This document shows positions 1 to 6,126 of a stretch of 8,520 bases of DNA, piece after piece. This DNA comes from an uncultured Alphaproteobacteria bacterium (lineage in GTDB: Bacteria > Pseudomonadota > Alphaproteobacteria > RF32 > CAG-239): NCBI GenBank assembly GCA_944392185.1, contig CALXVW010000074.1, positions 1 through 8,520 on the forward strand, read 5' to 3'. The position numbers were made by a program, and so were the translations under genes. Within the stretch, counting starts at the first letter, position 1. Each line of letters opens with the position of its first letter. The notes below the pieces were generated by a model. The model was not told where the DNA came from. It saw only the letters and a list, made by a program, of their open reading frames with translations, and searched no databases.

Positions 1-1250
1 GCATAGAACAACTCCCTATATCCGATTACCTGCGCCAACCAGATGGCGGCAAAAGAGCGCATCAAAAGCTCGGTAAAGCCGGCCGCCAGCGGAATTCCTG
101 CTTTACCGATACCTTGCAAGGTATTGCGGAAGACAAATATCATACCTAAGAAAAAGTAAAATAATGTACTGATATCCAAATACTCACAAGCAATGCGGAC
201 AACATTGTCATTACCTGCCTCAATAAACAATCCAATCATTTCCTCGCCGATGAAGCGTACAGACAAAGCTAATGCAATGCTAAATGTGAGCGCCATAATG
301 GCAGAATAACGCACACCTTCTCTAATGCGATGCAGTTTGCCGGCTCCCCAATTTTGGGCAGAGTAGGTGGCCATAGCCAAGCCTAAAGCAAGCAAAGGTT
401 GGGTAGCAACTTGCTCAACACGGATGGCAGCCGTTAGTGCAGCGATAATCTCGGGGCCGAAAGAGTTGCAAACATTTTGCAAAATAAGCATTCCCAAAGA
501 CAAAACCGCAAACTGTAGGGCCATGGGAACTGCCACATCTAAGTGCTCTTTCATGAATTTGGGGTTGAATTTCCAATCTGCTTTTGAAAGGTGGAGTATG
601 GGGAATTTTTTAGCAATAAAACATAAGCAGCAGATGATGGAAACACTGACAGCAATTACTGTTCCGGTGGCAGAGCCTGCAACTCCCATCTTGAAATAGT
701 AAATCAGCACCAAGTTGAGCGCGATGTTTAAGATGGAGGAAAGCATCAGAAAGTAAAGCGGTGTTTTGCTGTCTCCGACTGCGCGGATGAAGCCTGATAA
801 CAAATTAAAAAATACAATCATTATCATGCCGCCAGAGAGGATAAACATGAATGTATAGGCGTCTTCCATGATTTCTTGCGGCACATTCATCAACTTTAAT
901 AATGGGCGCAAAAATACCATCAGCATTAAAGCAATAAACAGGCTCAGGGCAACAGATGCCATCAGGCTATGAGTAACCGAGGAGCGCATGCCGTGATAAT
1001 CTTTGGCGCCAAAACGTTGAGCCGTAATGACGGTTAGACCGCCGGTAAAACCAAATGCAATGAGCAAAAACACAAAAAATACCGGAGCTGTGGCGCCAAC
1101 TGCTGCCAAAGCATTGATTCCCAACAAATGTCCGACAATGATAATGTCTGACAAGTTATAAAGTTGTTGGAACAGGTTGCCGATTAATAACGGCAGTGCG
1201 AATTTTACAATCAATTTGGTCGGATTTCCGACAGTCATATCCTGAATCAT
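1..1250 (-). CDS. MATE family multidrug/cation antiporter, 3'-truncated by window edge
   Basis: Inner-membrane exporter of the MATE (NorM/DinF-like) family, which uses Na+ or H+ gradients to expel cationic drugs and metabolites. I translated this frame by hand. The start ATG at 1250-1248 is preceded by AGAGG about 6 bases upstream, and 416 codons are open to the window edge. Family hallmarks visible: an N-terminal FALPLLIGNLFQQLYN-type segment (about residues 17-32), SDIIIVG (34-40), AAVGATAP (49-56), and RAVGDSKTPLYF (156-167) in the loop after the first bundle. A second MatE half follows, with many hydrophobic helices. MATE proteins are usually about 440-460 residues, so only some 30-40 C-terminal residues should be missing. 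It is transcribed divergently from the fucO-like gene. The substrate cannot be predicted from sequence. Family assignment is very secure; a specific name such as norM or dinF is not justified. Confidence 0.93.
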   Translation of the reverse strand, partial: MIQDMTVGNPTKLIVKFALPLLIGNLFQQLYNLSDIIIVGHLLGINALAAVGATAPVFFVFLLIAFGFTGGLTVITAQRFGAKDYHGMRSSVTHSLMASVALSLFIALMLMVFLRPLLKLMNVPQEIMEDAYTFMFILSGGMIMIVFFNLLSGFIRAVGDSKTPLYFLMLSSILNIALNLVLIYYFKMGVAGSATGTVIAVSVSIICCLCFIAKKFPILHLSKADWKFNPKFMKEHLDVAVPMALQFAVLSLGMLILQNVCNSFGPEIIAALTAAIRVEQVATQPLLALGLAMATYSAQNWGAGKLHRIREGVRYSAIMALTFSIALALSVRFIGEEMIGLFIEAGNDNVVRIACEYLDISTLFYFFLGMIFVFRNTLQGIGKAGIPLAAGFTELLMRSFAAIWLAQVIGYRELFY

Positions 1251-1257
1251 CTTTTTT

Positions 1258-1311
1258 CCTCTTTATAAAAGCGTTGGCACTCTATATCCTTAATTTTTAA
1301 TTGTAAAGAGG
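1258..1311 (-). repeat. 8-bp inverted repeat covering the MATE ribosome-binding site
   Basis: CCTCTTTA at 1258-1265 and TAAAGAGG at 1304-1311 are perfect inverted repeats separated by 38 bases. Read on the minus strand, the promoter-proximal arm could pair with the arm that contains the AGAGG Shine-Dalgarno of the MATE gene, masking it. This works only if the transcript begins upstream of 1311. A weak alternative promoter (TTTACA at 1307-1302, TATAGA at 1286-1281, spacing 15) would start transcription inside the loop and omit one arm. Eight base pairs in such AT-rich DNA could be chance. Confidence 0.3.
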
Positions 1312-1354
1312 TTTGTTAGGTTATTTATTTTACCAAAGATTAATCATTCAAATC

Positions 1355-1360
1355 TATACT
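1355..1360 (+). promoter_or_regulatory. candidate -10 box of the fucO-like gene
   Basis: TATACT matches the sigma70 -10 consensus at 5 of 6 positions. It would give a leader of about 32 bases before the ATG at 1399. No good -35 hexamer is found 16-18 bases upstream, so this promoter may be weak or need an activator. The rest of the 1251-1398 intergenic stretch is AT-rich and shows nothing else I can name. Confidence 0.35.
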
Positions 1361-1398
1361 GATTTTAGTTTAGGTTTTAATTTTTGAAAGGAAAAATC

Positions 1399-2559
1399 AT
1401 GGCCTATCGTTTTATATTGAATGAAACCAGCTACCACGGACATGGCGCTGTTAAAGAGATTGTTACAGAGGTGAAATCTCGCGGTTTTAAGAAGGCTCTT
1501 ATCGTGACCGATGCCGATTTGGTAAAATTCAAGGTGGTGAAAAAAGTTACCGATTTGCTTGATAAAAATAAAATGGCTTATGAAATCTTTGACAAAGTTA
1601 AAGCTAATCCAAGTGTGGAAATTGTGCAAGAAGGTGTTAAGGCTTTCAAGAAAGCTAAGGCTGACTATATGATTGCCATTGGCGGAGGGTCTCCTCAAGA
1701 TACGGCTAAAGGTATCGGTATCATCATCAACAATCCCGAATTTGCCGATGTCGTTTCGCTTGAGGGTGTGGCTCCGACTAAAAACAAGAGTGTGCCTGTG
1801 ATTGCTGTTGCTACCACAGCCGGAACTGCCGCTGAAACCACCATTAACTATGTGATTACTGATGAGAAAAAACGCCGCAAATTCGTTTGCGTTGATCCGC
1901 ACGATATTCCGGTGGTGGCTGTTGTGGACCCGGATATGATGTCTTCTATGCCGAAAGGGCTTACAGCGGCAACAGGTATGGATGCCTTGACCCATGCTAT
2001 TGAGGGCTATACCACGCTTGGCGCTTGGGAGCTGGCGGATACCTTGAACCTTAAGGCTATTGAACTTATCTCTAAAAACCTGCGCAAAGCCGTTGAAAAT
2101 GACCCTGACGGGCGTGAGGGGATGGCTTTGGGACAATATATCACCGGTATGGCTTTTTCTAATGTCGGGCTTGGTGTGGTTCATGGTATGGCTCATCCGC
2201 TGTCTGCTTTTTATGATACGCCGCACGGTGTGGCAAATGCCGTTTTGTTGCCATATGTTATGGAATTTAATGCTTCCTATACCGGCACCAAATTTAGAGA
2301 AATTGCCAGAGCCATGGGTGTTAAGAATGTTGATAAGATGAAGCAGGCAGAATACCGCGAGGCAGCGATTAAGGCCGTTAAAAAGTTGAAAAAGGATGTC
2401 AATATTCCCAAGACCTTAAAAGAAATCGGTGTTAAAAAAGAGGACTTGGAAGCTTTGGCCGAGGCGGCAATGGCTGATGTTTGCACCGGCGGAAATCCGC
2501 GTCCTTGTACCAAGGAATTGGTTTTGGAAGTTTATAAAAAGGCTTTTAACGGTAAGTAA
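1399..2559 (+). CDS. fucO: lactaldehyde reductase / 1,2-propanediol oxidoreductase (iron-containing alcohol dehydrogenase)
   Basis: Cytosolic NAD(H)-dependent group III alcohol dehydrogenase, 386 residues (E. coli FucO has 383). In the FucO family it reduces L-lactaldehyde from fucose or rhamnose breakdown to L-1,2-propanediol. Resemblance to FucO is strong along its length: GGGSPQDTAKGIGII from residue 95 (dinucleotide binding), NNPEFADV, TTAGTAAETTINYVITDE, VCVDPHDIP, DALTHAIEGY and HGMAHPLSAFYDTPHG. The four iron ligands are D195, H199, H262 and H276, each one position before the E. coli numbering. ATG 1399 is preferred over an in-frame TTG at 1384 because AAAGGA (1387-1392) is correctly placed for 1399. 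No other fucose or rhamnose gene is in the window, so the physiological substrate could be another small aldehyde. A strong terminator follows. The family is certain; exact substrate is inferred from similarity. Confidence 0.93.
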   Translation: MAYRFILNETSYHGHGAVKEIVTEVKSRGFKKALIVTDADLVKFKVVKKVTDLLDKNKMAYEIFDKVKANPSVEIVQEGVKAFKKAKADYMIAIGGGSPQDTAKGIGIIINNPEFADVVSLEGVAPTKNKSVPVIAVATTAGTAAETTINYVITDEKKRRKFVCVDPHDIPVVAVVDPDMMSSMPKGLTAATGMDALTHAIEGYTTLGAWELADTLNLKAIELISKNLRKAVENDPDGREGMALGQYITGMAFSNVGLGVVHGMAHPLSAFYDTPHGVANAVLLPYVMEFNASYTGTKFREIARAMGVKNVDKMKQAEYREAAIKAVKKLKKDVNIPKTLKEIGVKKEDLEALAEAAMADVCTGGNPRPCTKELVLEVYKKAFNGK

Positions 2560-2578
2560 GCTTTACTACTTTGACTTG

Positions 2579-2620
2579 AAAATGCTTCGGGTAAGAAATT
2601 ATCCGAAGCATTTTGTTTTG
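2579..2620 (+). terminator. intrinsic terminator of the fucO-like gene
   Basis: AAAATGCTTCGG (2579-2590) pairs perfectly with CCGAAGCATTTT (2603-2614). The stem extends by four more pairs (GTAA 2591-2594 with TTAT 2599-2602, one G-U wobble) and closes on a GAAA tetraloop (2595-2598). This gives a 16-bp stem followed by a T-rich tract ending TTTTGTTTTG. It lies 20 bases after the stop codon. The A-rich 5' side also makes a run of U on the reverse strand, so it may work in both directions. Confidence 0.9.
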
Positions 2621-2624
2621 TATA

Positions 2625-2652
2625 TTGCCAAAATCTAAAATATTGCTATGCT
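2625..2652 (+). promoter_or_regulatory. candidate promoter of the acetyltransferase/small exported protein unit
   Basis: TTGCCA (2625-2630) and TATGCT (2647-2652) with a 16-base spacer lie just after the upstream terminator. They would leave a leader of about 30 bases. A second pair, TTGCTA (2643-2648) and TATAAA (2667-2672), would start transcription inside the Shine-Dalgarno and is less likely. Since a terminator precedes it, this unit needs its own promoter. Confidence 0.35.
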
Positions 2653-2688
2653 TTATTTATCTTCATTATAAACGGGGAGGAAGCTGTT

Positions 2689-3267
2689 GTGGTTAGAGAA
2701 GATTTACCAAAATTTTCAATGCCGGAAAAAATTGTCGGTGAAAGTGTTATTTTGGTTCCGCGTACCGAGGCTTATGATGAGGCTCTATGGCAGTTGATAG
2801 ATAAATCTAGAGATTTTTTAAGACCTTATCTTTTTTGGGTTGACGGGACACGTTCTGTTGCCGATGTTCATAAAATCAGCTTGTCTTTTTATAAAAACTT
2901 TCAGGAACAAAACTTTTTTGAATATGTTTTTCTTGATAAACAAACCAAAAAGTTGGTCGGTGCCGGTGGTGTACATACGGTTTTGTATAATAAAAGACAA
3001 GCCGAATTTGGTTATTATAGGGATGTGGAAGCTTCCGGGAAAGGCTATGTTTCTGAGGCTGTGAGGTTGCTTACAAAAGAACTGTTTGCTCGAGGAATTC
3101 ATCGATTAGTGATTAAGTGTGATGTCGAGAATGTTGCCTCTGCGGCGGTTGCCAAACGTTGCGGATTTACTTGTGAAGGTGTGGCTAAGGACGGTATTTA
3201 TGTTTATGGTGAATATCATGATGAATATGTGTTTGCAAAAATAAACGGGGAGAAAAATAATGCGTAA
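2689..3267 (+). CDS. GNAT N-acetyltransferase, RimJ/RimL (ribosomal-protein acetyltransferase) type
   Basis: Cytosolic acetyl-CoA-dependent N-acetyltransferase, 192 residues, typical of the RimL/RimJ group that acetylates protein N-termini. Related members modify small molecules or cell-wall compounds. Visible features: an N-terminal strand with SVILVPRTEAYDEALW, a central LVGAGGVHTVL beta strand, FGYYRDVEASGKGYVSEA (107-123) containing the acetyl-CoA pyrophosphate loop around G117-K118-G119, then NVASAAVAKRCGFTCEG. That last segment is the Asn-x-x-S-x-x-x-A-x-x-x-G-F signature of the group. The start is GTG 2689, chosen because a strong GGGGAGG (2674-2680) lies 8 bases upstream; ATG 2719 would lack a site and cut conserved sequence. 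Its last 8 bases contain the start of the next gene, so the two are probably translationally coupled. Its real acceptor is unknown; the family is secure. Confidence 0.87.
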   Translation: MVREDLPKFSMPEKIVGESVILVPRTEAYDEALWQLIDKSRDFLRPYLFWVDGTRSVADVHKISLSFYKNFQEQNFFEYVFLDKQTKKLVGAGGVHTVLYNKRQAEFGYYRDVEASGKGYVSEAVRLLTKELFARGIHRLVIKCDVENVASAAVAKRCGFTCEGVAKDGIYVYGEYHDEYVFAKINGEKNNA

Positions 3268-3547
3268 GTTGCTTTTATTGGCTTTGGTGAGCCTTATGAT
3301 GACGGGAACAGCTCATGCCTGGGTAGAGCTTGAGGATGAGGATGGAAATACTTGGGATTGTGTCGGTGACAGTTGTTATAAAAACGATGCAAAAGAAGAT
3401 AAAGAGGTAGAAAAGCCCAAAACAAAAGGATATTCCAGCAAAATGACTGGAGACCCGCTGGCTTTTCCGACCCAAAGTGATAAATCAAAGGATCCTTTGG
3501 CTTTTCCTGTTAAAAATGATAAATCAAAAGATCCTTTGGGTTTCTAG
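3260..3547 (+). CDS. small exported protein with C-terminal 13-residue repeats, function unknown
   Basis: A 95-residue protein I do not recognise. Residues 1-20 form a classical Sec signal peptide (MRK, a Leu-rich core, then AHA before W21), so the mature protein of about 75 residues should be periplasmic or secreted. The mature N-terminus is acidic (ELEDEDGNTW) and has two cysteines, C34 and C39, in DCVGDSCY. They are well spaced for a disulfide. A charged Lys/Glu linker (42-58) follows, then DPLAFPxxxDKSK twice (65-77, 78-90) and a partial third copy, DPLGF, ending the protein. ATG 3260 overlaps the acetyltransferase stop (ATGCGTAA) and has GGGGAG 9 bases upstream, nearly the same site as precedes its neighbour. 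Signal peptide, ribosome-binding site and coupling make it a real gene. No lipobox is seen. Confidence 0.8.
   Translation: MRKLLLLALVSLMMTGTAHAWVELEDEDGNTWDCVGDSCYKNDAKEDKEVEKPKTKGYSSKMTGDPLAFPTQSDKSKDPLAFPVKNDKSKDPLGF
3452..3544 (+). repeat. 39-bp tandem repeat, about 2.4 copies, inside the small exported protein gene
   Basis: Units at 3452-3490, 3491-3529 and a partial unit at 3530-3544 encode DPLAFPxxxDKSK. Copies two and three are nearly identical in DNA (GATAAATCAAA then GATCCTTTGG), while copy one has diverged (GACCCGCTGG). The junction at 3486-3499 is a perfect 14-bp palindrome, CAAAGGATCCTTTG; the copy at 3525-3538 is near-perfect. The array runs to the end of the gene, so copy number could vary by slippage and change the protein's length. 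Confidence 0.85.
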
Positions 3548-4794
3548 TCTTTGAATTCTTTTGCTAATTGCCGGACTTGGGATAACAACTCTTTTTCTCC
3601 GGCAATTTTTTTATCTTGCATAATTATTTGACCGTTGCAGATCAATGTATCTATACAAGAGCTATCAGCCGAATAAACCATATTGGAAATCAGATTGTAG
3701 TTTGGTACCAGGAGGTGATTGTCTAAATCTACCAAAATACAATCAGCTAACTTTCCTTCCTTAATCTCTCCGGCATCAATTCCAAAGGCGTTTGCTCCGT
3801 TGCAGGTGGCAATCTTAAACACATCTGCCGCAGAGCCGGCTGTTGGGTCTTGGCTTTGTATCTTGGCAGAAAGGGCGCAGAGTTTCATCTCGTCTAGCAT
3901 ACTCAAATTATTATTAGAGGCCATACTGTCGGTGCCAAGTGCGATTTTGCAGCCTTTATCCAGTAGCTTCTGCAGCATGAACACACCCGAGGCTAATTTG
4001 TAGTTGGAAGAGGGATTGGTGCTGAGCCAAACGCCTTTGTGTGCCAGAATATCTATATCTTCATCATCTAAGAACACCGCGTGGGCCAAAACTGTTTTGT
4101 CGCTTAAAGCGCCTAATTTATCCAAGTATTTAATGGGAGAACAGCCGTGTTCTTTTTTGCAATCAGAGACTTCTTTTTGTGTTTCGCATGCGTGAATATG
4201 CAGATGTAAGCCGTATTTTTCTGCCATCATAACATTAAAACGTATTAAATCAGCTGAGGCAGTATAAACCGCGTGGGTGGTCAAAACCTTTTGGATACGT
4301 TCCGGTGCCGGGTTGGAAAGCGCCATATAGGCTTCTATCTTTTTCTCTTCTTCTTGGCGGCGTTCTTTGTCAAACAAGTCGCAGGTGCTCAAAGAAACCG
4401 CTGCTCTCACACCCATTTCGGCCACGGCTTTTAAGATCATCTCCGGTTCAAAATACATATCGGCAAAGAAAGTTGTGCCGGTCTTTACCATTTCTAAAAT
4501 CGAGAATTTGGTTGCCGTATAAATCATTTCCGGCGTTAGCCTGGCCTCTCTTGGCCAGATGTCGTGATTGAGCCAGTCAAACAAGTCTTTGTCATCGCTA
4601 ATGCCTCTAAACAAGCTCATGCCGGCGTGAGAATGAGTGTTGTAAAAAGCCGGTAAAATTGCTTTGTTTGAACAATCAATAACCTCTTTTCCACAGATAT
4701 CCTGGTTGGAAGCTATTTTCTTAAAACGGCTATTTTCAATTAAAACATCTGTCTTTTGATCGTTTAACTGGACATTTTGCAGCAAAATAGACAT
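3544..4794 (-). CDS. mtaD: amidohydrolase, 5-methylthioadenosine/S-adenosylhomocysteine deaminase type
   Basis: Cytosolic metal-dependent deaminase of the TRZ/ATZ (SsnA/MtaD) branch of the amidohydrolase superfamily, 416 residues. Characterised relatives hydrolyse the 6-amino group of S-adenosylhomocysteine, methylthioadenosine or adenosine, feeding salvage of methyl-transfer by-products. Metal and catalytic positions visible: H54 and H56 in NTHSHAGM, H201 and E204 in LHLHIHACET, H238 in VLAHAV, and D289 in GTDSMASNN. E83 in WPREARL and H174 in TTHAVYT fit the family's substrate-binding positions. The C-terminus (EIKEGKLADCILVDLD) is the usual small beta-sandwich. Start ATG 4794 has GGGAG 7 bases upstream. 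It lies 11 bases after the sirtuin stop, so it is the second gene of that operon. Its stop overlaps that of the convergent exported-protein gene in CTAG. Related guanine or triazine deaminases are less likely; the exact substrate needs assay. Confidence 0.87.
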   Translation of the reverse strand: MSILLQNVQLNDQKTDVLIENSRFKKIASNQDICGKEVIDCSNKAILPAFYNTHSHAGMSLFRGISDDKDLFDWLNHDIWPREARLTPEMIYTATKFSILEMVKTGTTFFADMYFEPEMILKAVAEMGVRAAVSLSTCDLFDKERRQEEEKKIEAYMALSNPAPERIQKVLTTHAVYTASADLIRFNVMMAEKYGLHLHIHACETQKEVSDCKKEHGCSPIKYLDKLGALSDKTVLAHAVFLDDEDIDILAHKGVWLSTNPSSNYKLASGVFMLQKLLDKGCKIALGTDSMASNNNLSMLDEMKLCALSAKIQSQDPTAGSAADVFKIATCNGANAFGIDAGEIKEGKLADCILVDLDNHLLVPNYNLISNMVYSADSSCIDTLICNGQIIMQDKKIAGEKELLSQVRQLAKEFKD

Positions 4795-4805
4795 GGCTTT
4801 CTCCC

Positions 4806-5513
4806 TTATTTGTTCTTTATCATCTCATCAACAAAGGCGGGCAGGGTGGTGCCGGCCGGTCCGTAAATGTGGTGGTCAAAATAATAATTATTGGAGGTGG
4901 GTTCCAGATTAAATTCATAGGTCTTGGCATTGTTATATTTGGCAATTTGTACAAATGATGCGGCCGGAAAAACAACGCCTGAGGTGCCAATAGACAAGAA
5001 AAGGTCACATTCTGAGAGCAGGCGGTCTACTTTATCCATGCACAGCAGATTTTCTCCGAAAAACACAATGTTTGGTTTCATCATACCGGCAATGTGGCAA
5101 TGAGGGCAAACGGTTTCCGTGTCAACATCGCCGAATGTTTCCAAAATTCGCCCGCAGTTCAGGCAGACAGCTTGGTTTATTTGCCCATGAATGTGGTAGA
5201 TGTTTTGGTTGCCGGCTTTTTCATGCAGGGTGTCTACATTTTGAGTGACAACACTTATGTTTGCATCATATTCTTTTTGCAATCTGGTAATGGCTAGGTG
5301 AGCTTTGTTTGGTTTGGCTTTGACAAGCTCCTTTTTGAGCTCATTATAAAACTCGTGGACATATGCCGGATTGCGCTCAAAAGCCTCTATGGTGGCAACA
5401 TCTTCCACTTTATGATTGTTCCATAGCCCGTTGGAGGCCCTGAAGGTGGCAAGCCCTGATTCTGCAGAAATCCCGGCGCCGGTTAAAATCACAATGTTTT
5501 TGTAAGTGCTCAT
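4806..5513 (-). CDS. cobB: NAD-dependent protein deacylase, Sir2 family (CobB-like)
   Basis: Cytosolic sirtuin, 235 residues, removing acyl groups from protein lysines with consumption of NAD and release of nicotinamide and O-acyl-ADP-ribose. The Rossmann fold shows GAGISAESGLATFR (12-25) and TQNVDTLHEKAG (90-101); catalytic His is H109 in HIHG. Zinc cysteines are C117, C120, C136 and C139, followed by KPNIVFFGE and IGTSGVVFPAA. GLW-NNHKVEDVAT places it near CobB/SIRT5 (class III). In that class a Tyr-x-x-Arg motif recognises succinyl or malonyl lysine. Here the Tyr is present (Y56) but the Arg position is L59 (YNEL, followed by two Lys), so activity on acidic acyl groups is doubtful. Start ATG 5513 has AAGAGG 6 bases upstream. 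First gene of an operon with the downstream deaminase. Family assignment is very secure. Confidence 0.93.
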   Translation of the reverse strand: MSTYKNIVILTGAGISAESGLATFRASNGLWNNHKVEDVATIEAFERNPAYVHEFYNELKKELVKAKPNKAHLAITRLQKEYDANISVVTQNVDTLHEKAGNQNIYHIHGQINQAVCLNCGRILETFGDVDTETVCPHCHIAGMMKPNIVFFGENLLCMDKVDRLLSECDLFLSIGTSGVVFPAASFVQIAKYNNAKTYEFNLEPTSNNYYFDHHIYGPAGTTLPAFVDEMIKNK

Positions 5514-5536
5514 TTTTACCTCTTAAAATTTCTAAG

Positions 5537-5542
5537 ATTATA
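5537..5542 (-). promoter_or_regulatory. candidate -10 box of the sirtuin-deaminase operon
   Basis: Read on the minus strand, 5542-5537 is a perfect TATAAT, 23 bases before the sirtuin ATG at 5513. No convincing -35 hexamer lies 16-18 bases upstream. The site sits back to back with the queH promoter in an 88-base divergent region. Confidence 0.35.
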
Positions 5543-5550
5543 AATAATGT

Positions 5551-5578
5551 TTGCTAATTTTTGGTGAATATTTATAAT
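5551..5578 (+). promoter_or_regulatory. sigma70-type promoter of queH
   Basis: TTGCTA (5551-5556) and a perfect TATAAT (5573-5578) are separated by 16 bases. Transcription would start near 5585, giving a leader of about 17 bases that just contains the Shine-Dalgarno AAGGA (5588-5592). There is no room for a preQ1 riboswitch in this leader, so queH does not appear to be controlled by one here. Confidence 0.65.
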
Positions 5579-5601
5579 GCCGGTTGGAAGGATTTATTAA
5601 A

Positions 5602-6126
5602 ATGCGTTTTTTTTTATTGTTTTGTTGTGCGCCTTGTTCTTGCGCGGTTATAAAATTGCTGGCAGAAGAGGGGCAGGATTTTGCGGTTATCTTTTATAAT
5701 CCCAATATTCGCCCCGAGCAGGAATATCGCAAAAGAGCCGATGAAAATAAGCGGCTCTGTACGCTCTATGATGTTCCGTTTATTGAGCTTGAGTATGACA
5801 ATGAACGCTGGTGTAAGCTAACAGCAGGGCTTGAAAACGAGCCCGAAAGAGGAAAACGCTGTGATGTCTGCTTTTATATGCGCCTTAAAAGAGTGATGGA
5901 ATATGCCAAAGAGAATGGTTTTGAGGCTGTGGCCTCGGTTTTGGGTGTCTCTCGCTACAAGGATTTGGCGCAGGTTAACCGCGCGGCGGCCAAAGCCTCT
6001 GCCGAGGTTGGGATCCCTTACCTGGAAATTGAGGGGCGAAAAGGCGGACGCCAAGAACTCCGCGCTCAACTCATTAAAGAGCTTGCGCTTTATAATCAAA
6101 CATATTGCGGGTGTAAACCTCGTTAA
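5602..6126 (+). CDS. queH: epoxyqueuosine reductase QueH (DUF208 family)
   Basis: Cytosolic iron-sulfur enzyme that performs the last step of queuosine synthesis, reducing epoxyqueuosine to queuosine in the anticodon wobble position of tRNAs for Asp, Asn, His and Tyr. It replaces the unrelated QueG. The 174-residue product has the family Cys pattern: CCAPCSC (C8, C9, C12, C14), GKRCDVCF (C87, C90) and the C-terminal YCGC (C169, C171). FYNPNIRPEQEY (31-42) and LGVSRYKDLAQVN (114-126) also fit. ATG 5602 is chosen over an in-frame TTG at 5584 because AAGGA (5588-5592) lies between them, 9 bases before the ATG. No other queuosine genes are nearby. GC rises to about 60% around 5941-6000. The stop overlaps that of the convergent gene in TTAA (6123-6126). 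Confidence 0.92.
   Translation: MRFFLLFCCAPCSCAVIKLLAEEGQDFAVIFYNPNIRPEQEYRKRADENKRLCTLYDVPFIELEYDNERWCKLTAGLENEPERGKRCDVCFYMRLKRVMEYAKENGFEAVASVLGVSRYKDLAQVNRAAAKASAEVGIPYLEIEGRKGGRQELRAQLIKELALYNQTYCGCKPR

Noticed and set aside
367..699. Plus-strand open frame of 110 codons
   Set aside because: It is entirely opposite the well-conserved MATE gene, and its translation has no family features.
1384..1398. Upstream TTG start for fucO
   Set aside because: The ribosome-binding site AAAGGA lies at 1387-1392, inside this extension, and FucO proteins begin near the ATG at 1399.
1354..2226. Long minus-strand open frame of 290 codons opposite the fucO-like gene
   Set aside because: It is antisense to a strongly conserved enzyme, its translation is rich in His and Asn with low-complexity runs, and no ribosome-binding site was apparent. 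It is a shadow frame.
3486..3499. 14-bp palindrome CAAAGGATCCTTTG as a regulator site or terminator
   Set aside because: It is inside coding sequence and arises from the tandem repeat encoding SKDPLAF; no T-tract follows.
5584..5601. Upstream TTG start for queH
   Set aside because: The Shine-Dalgarno AAGGA is inside the extension, and the predicted transcription start is at about 5585.
5514..5601. preQ1 or other riboswitch ahead of queH
   Set aside because: The predicted leader is only about 17 bases and shows no pseudoknot or hairpin of the required size.
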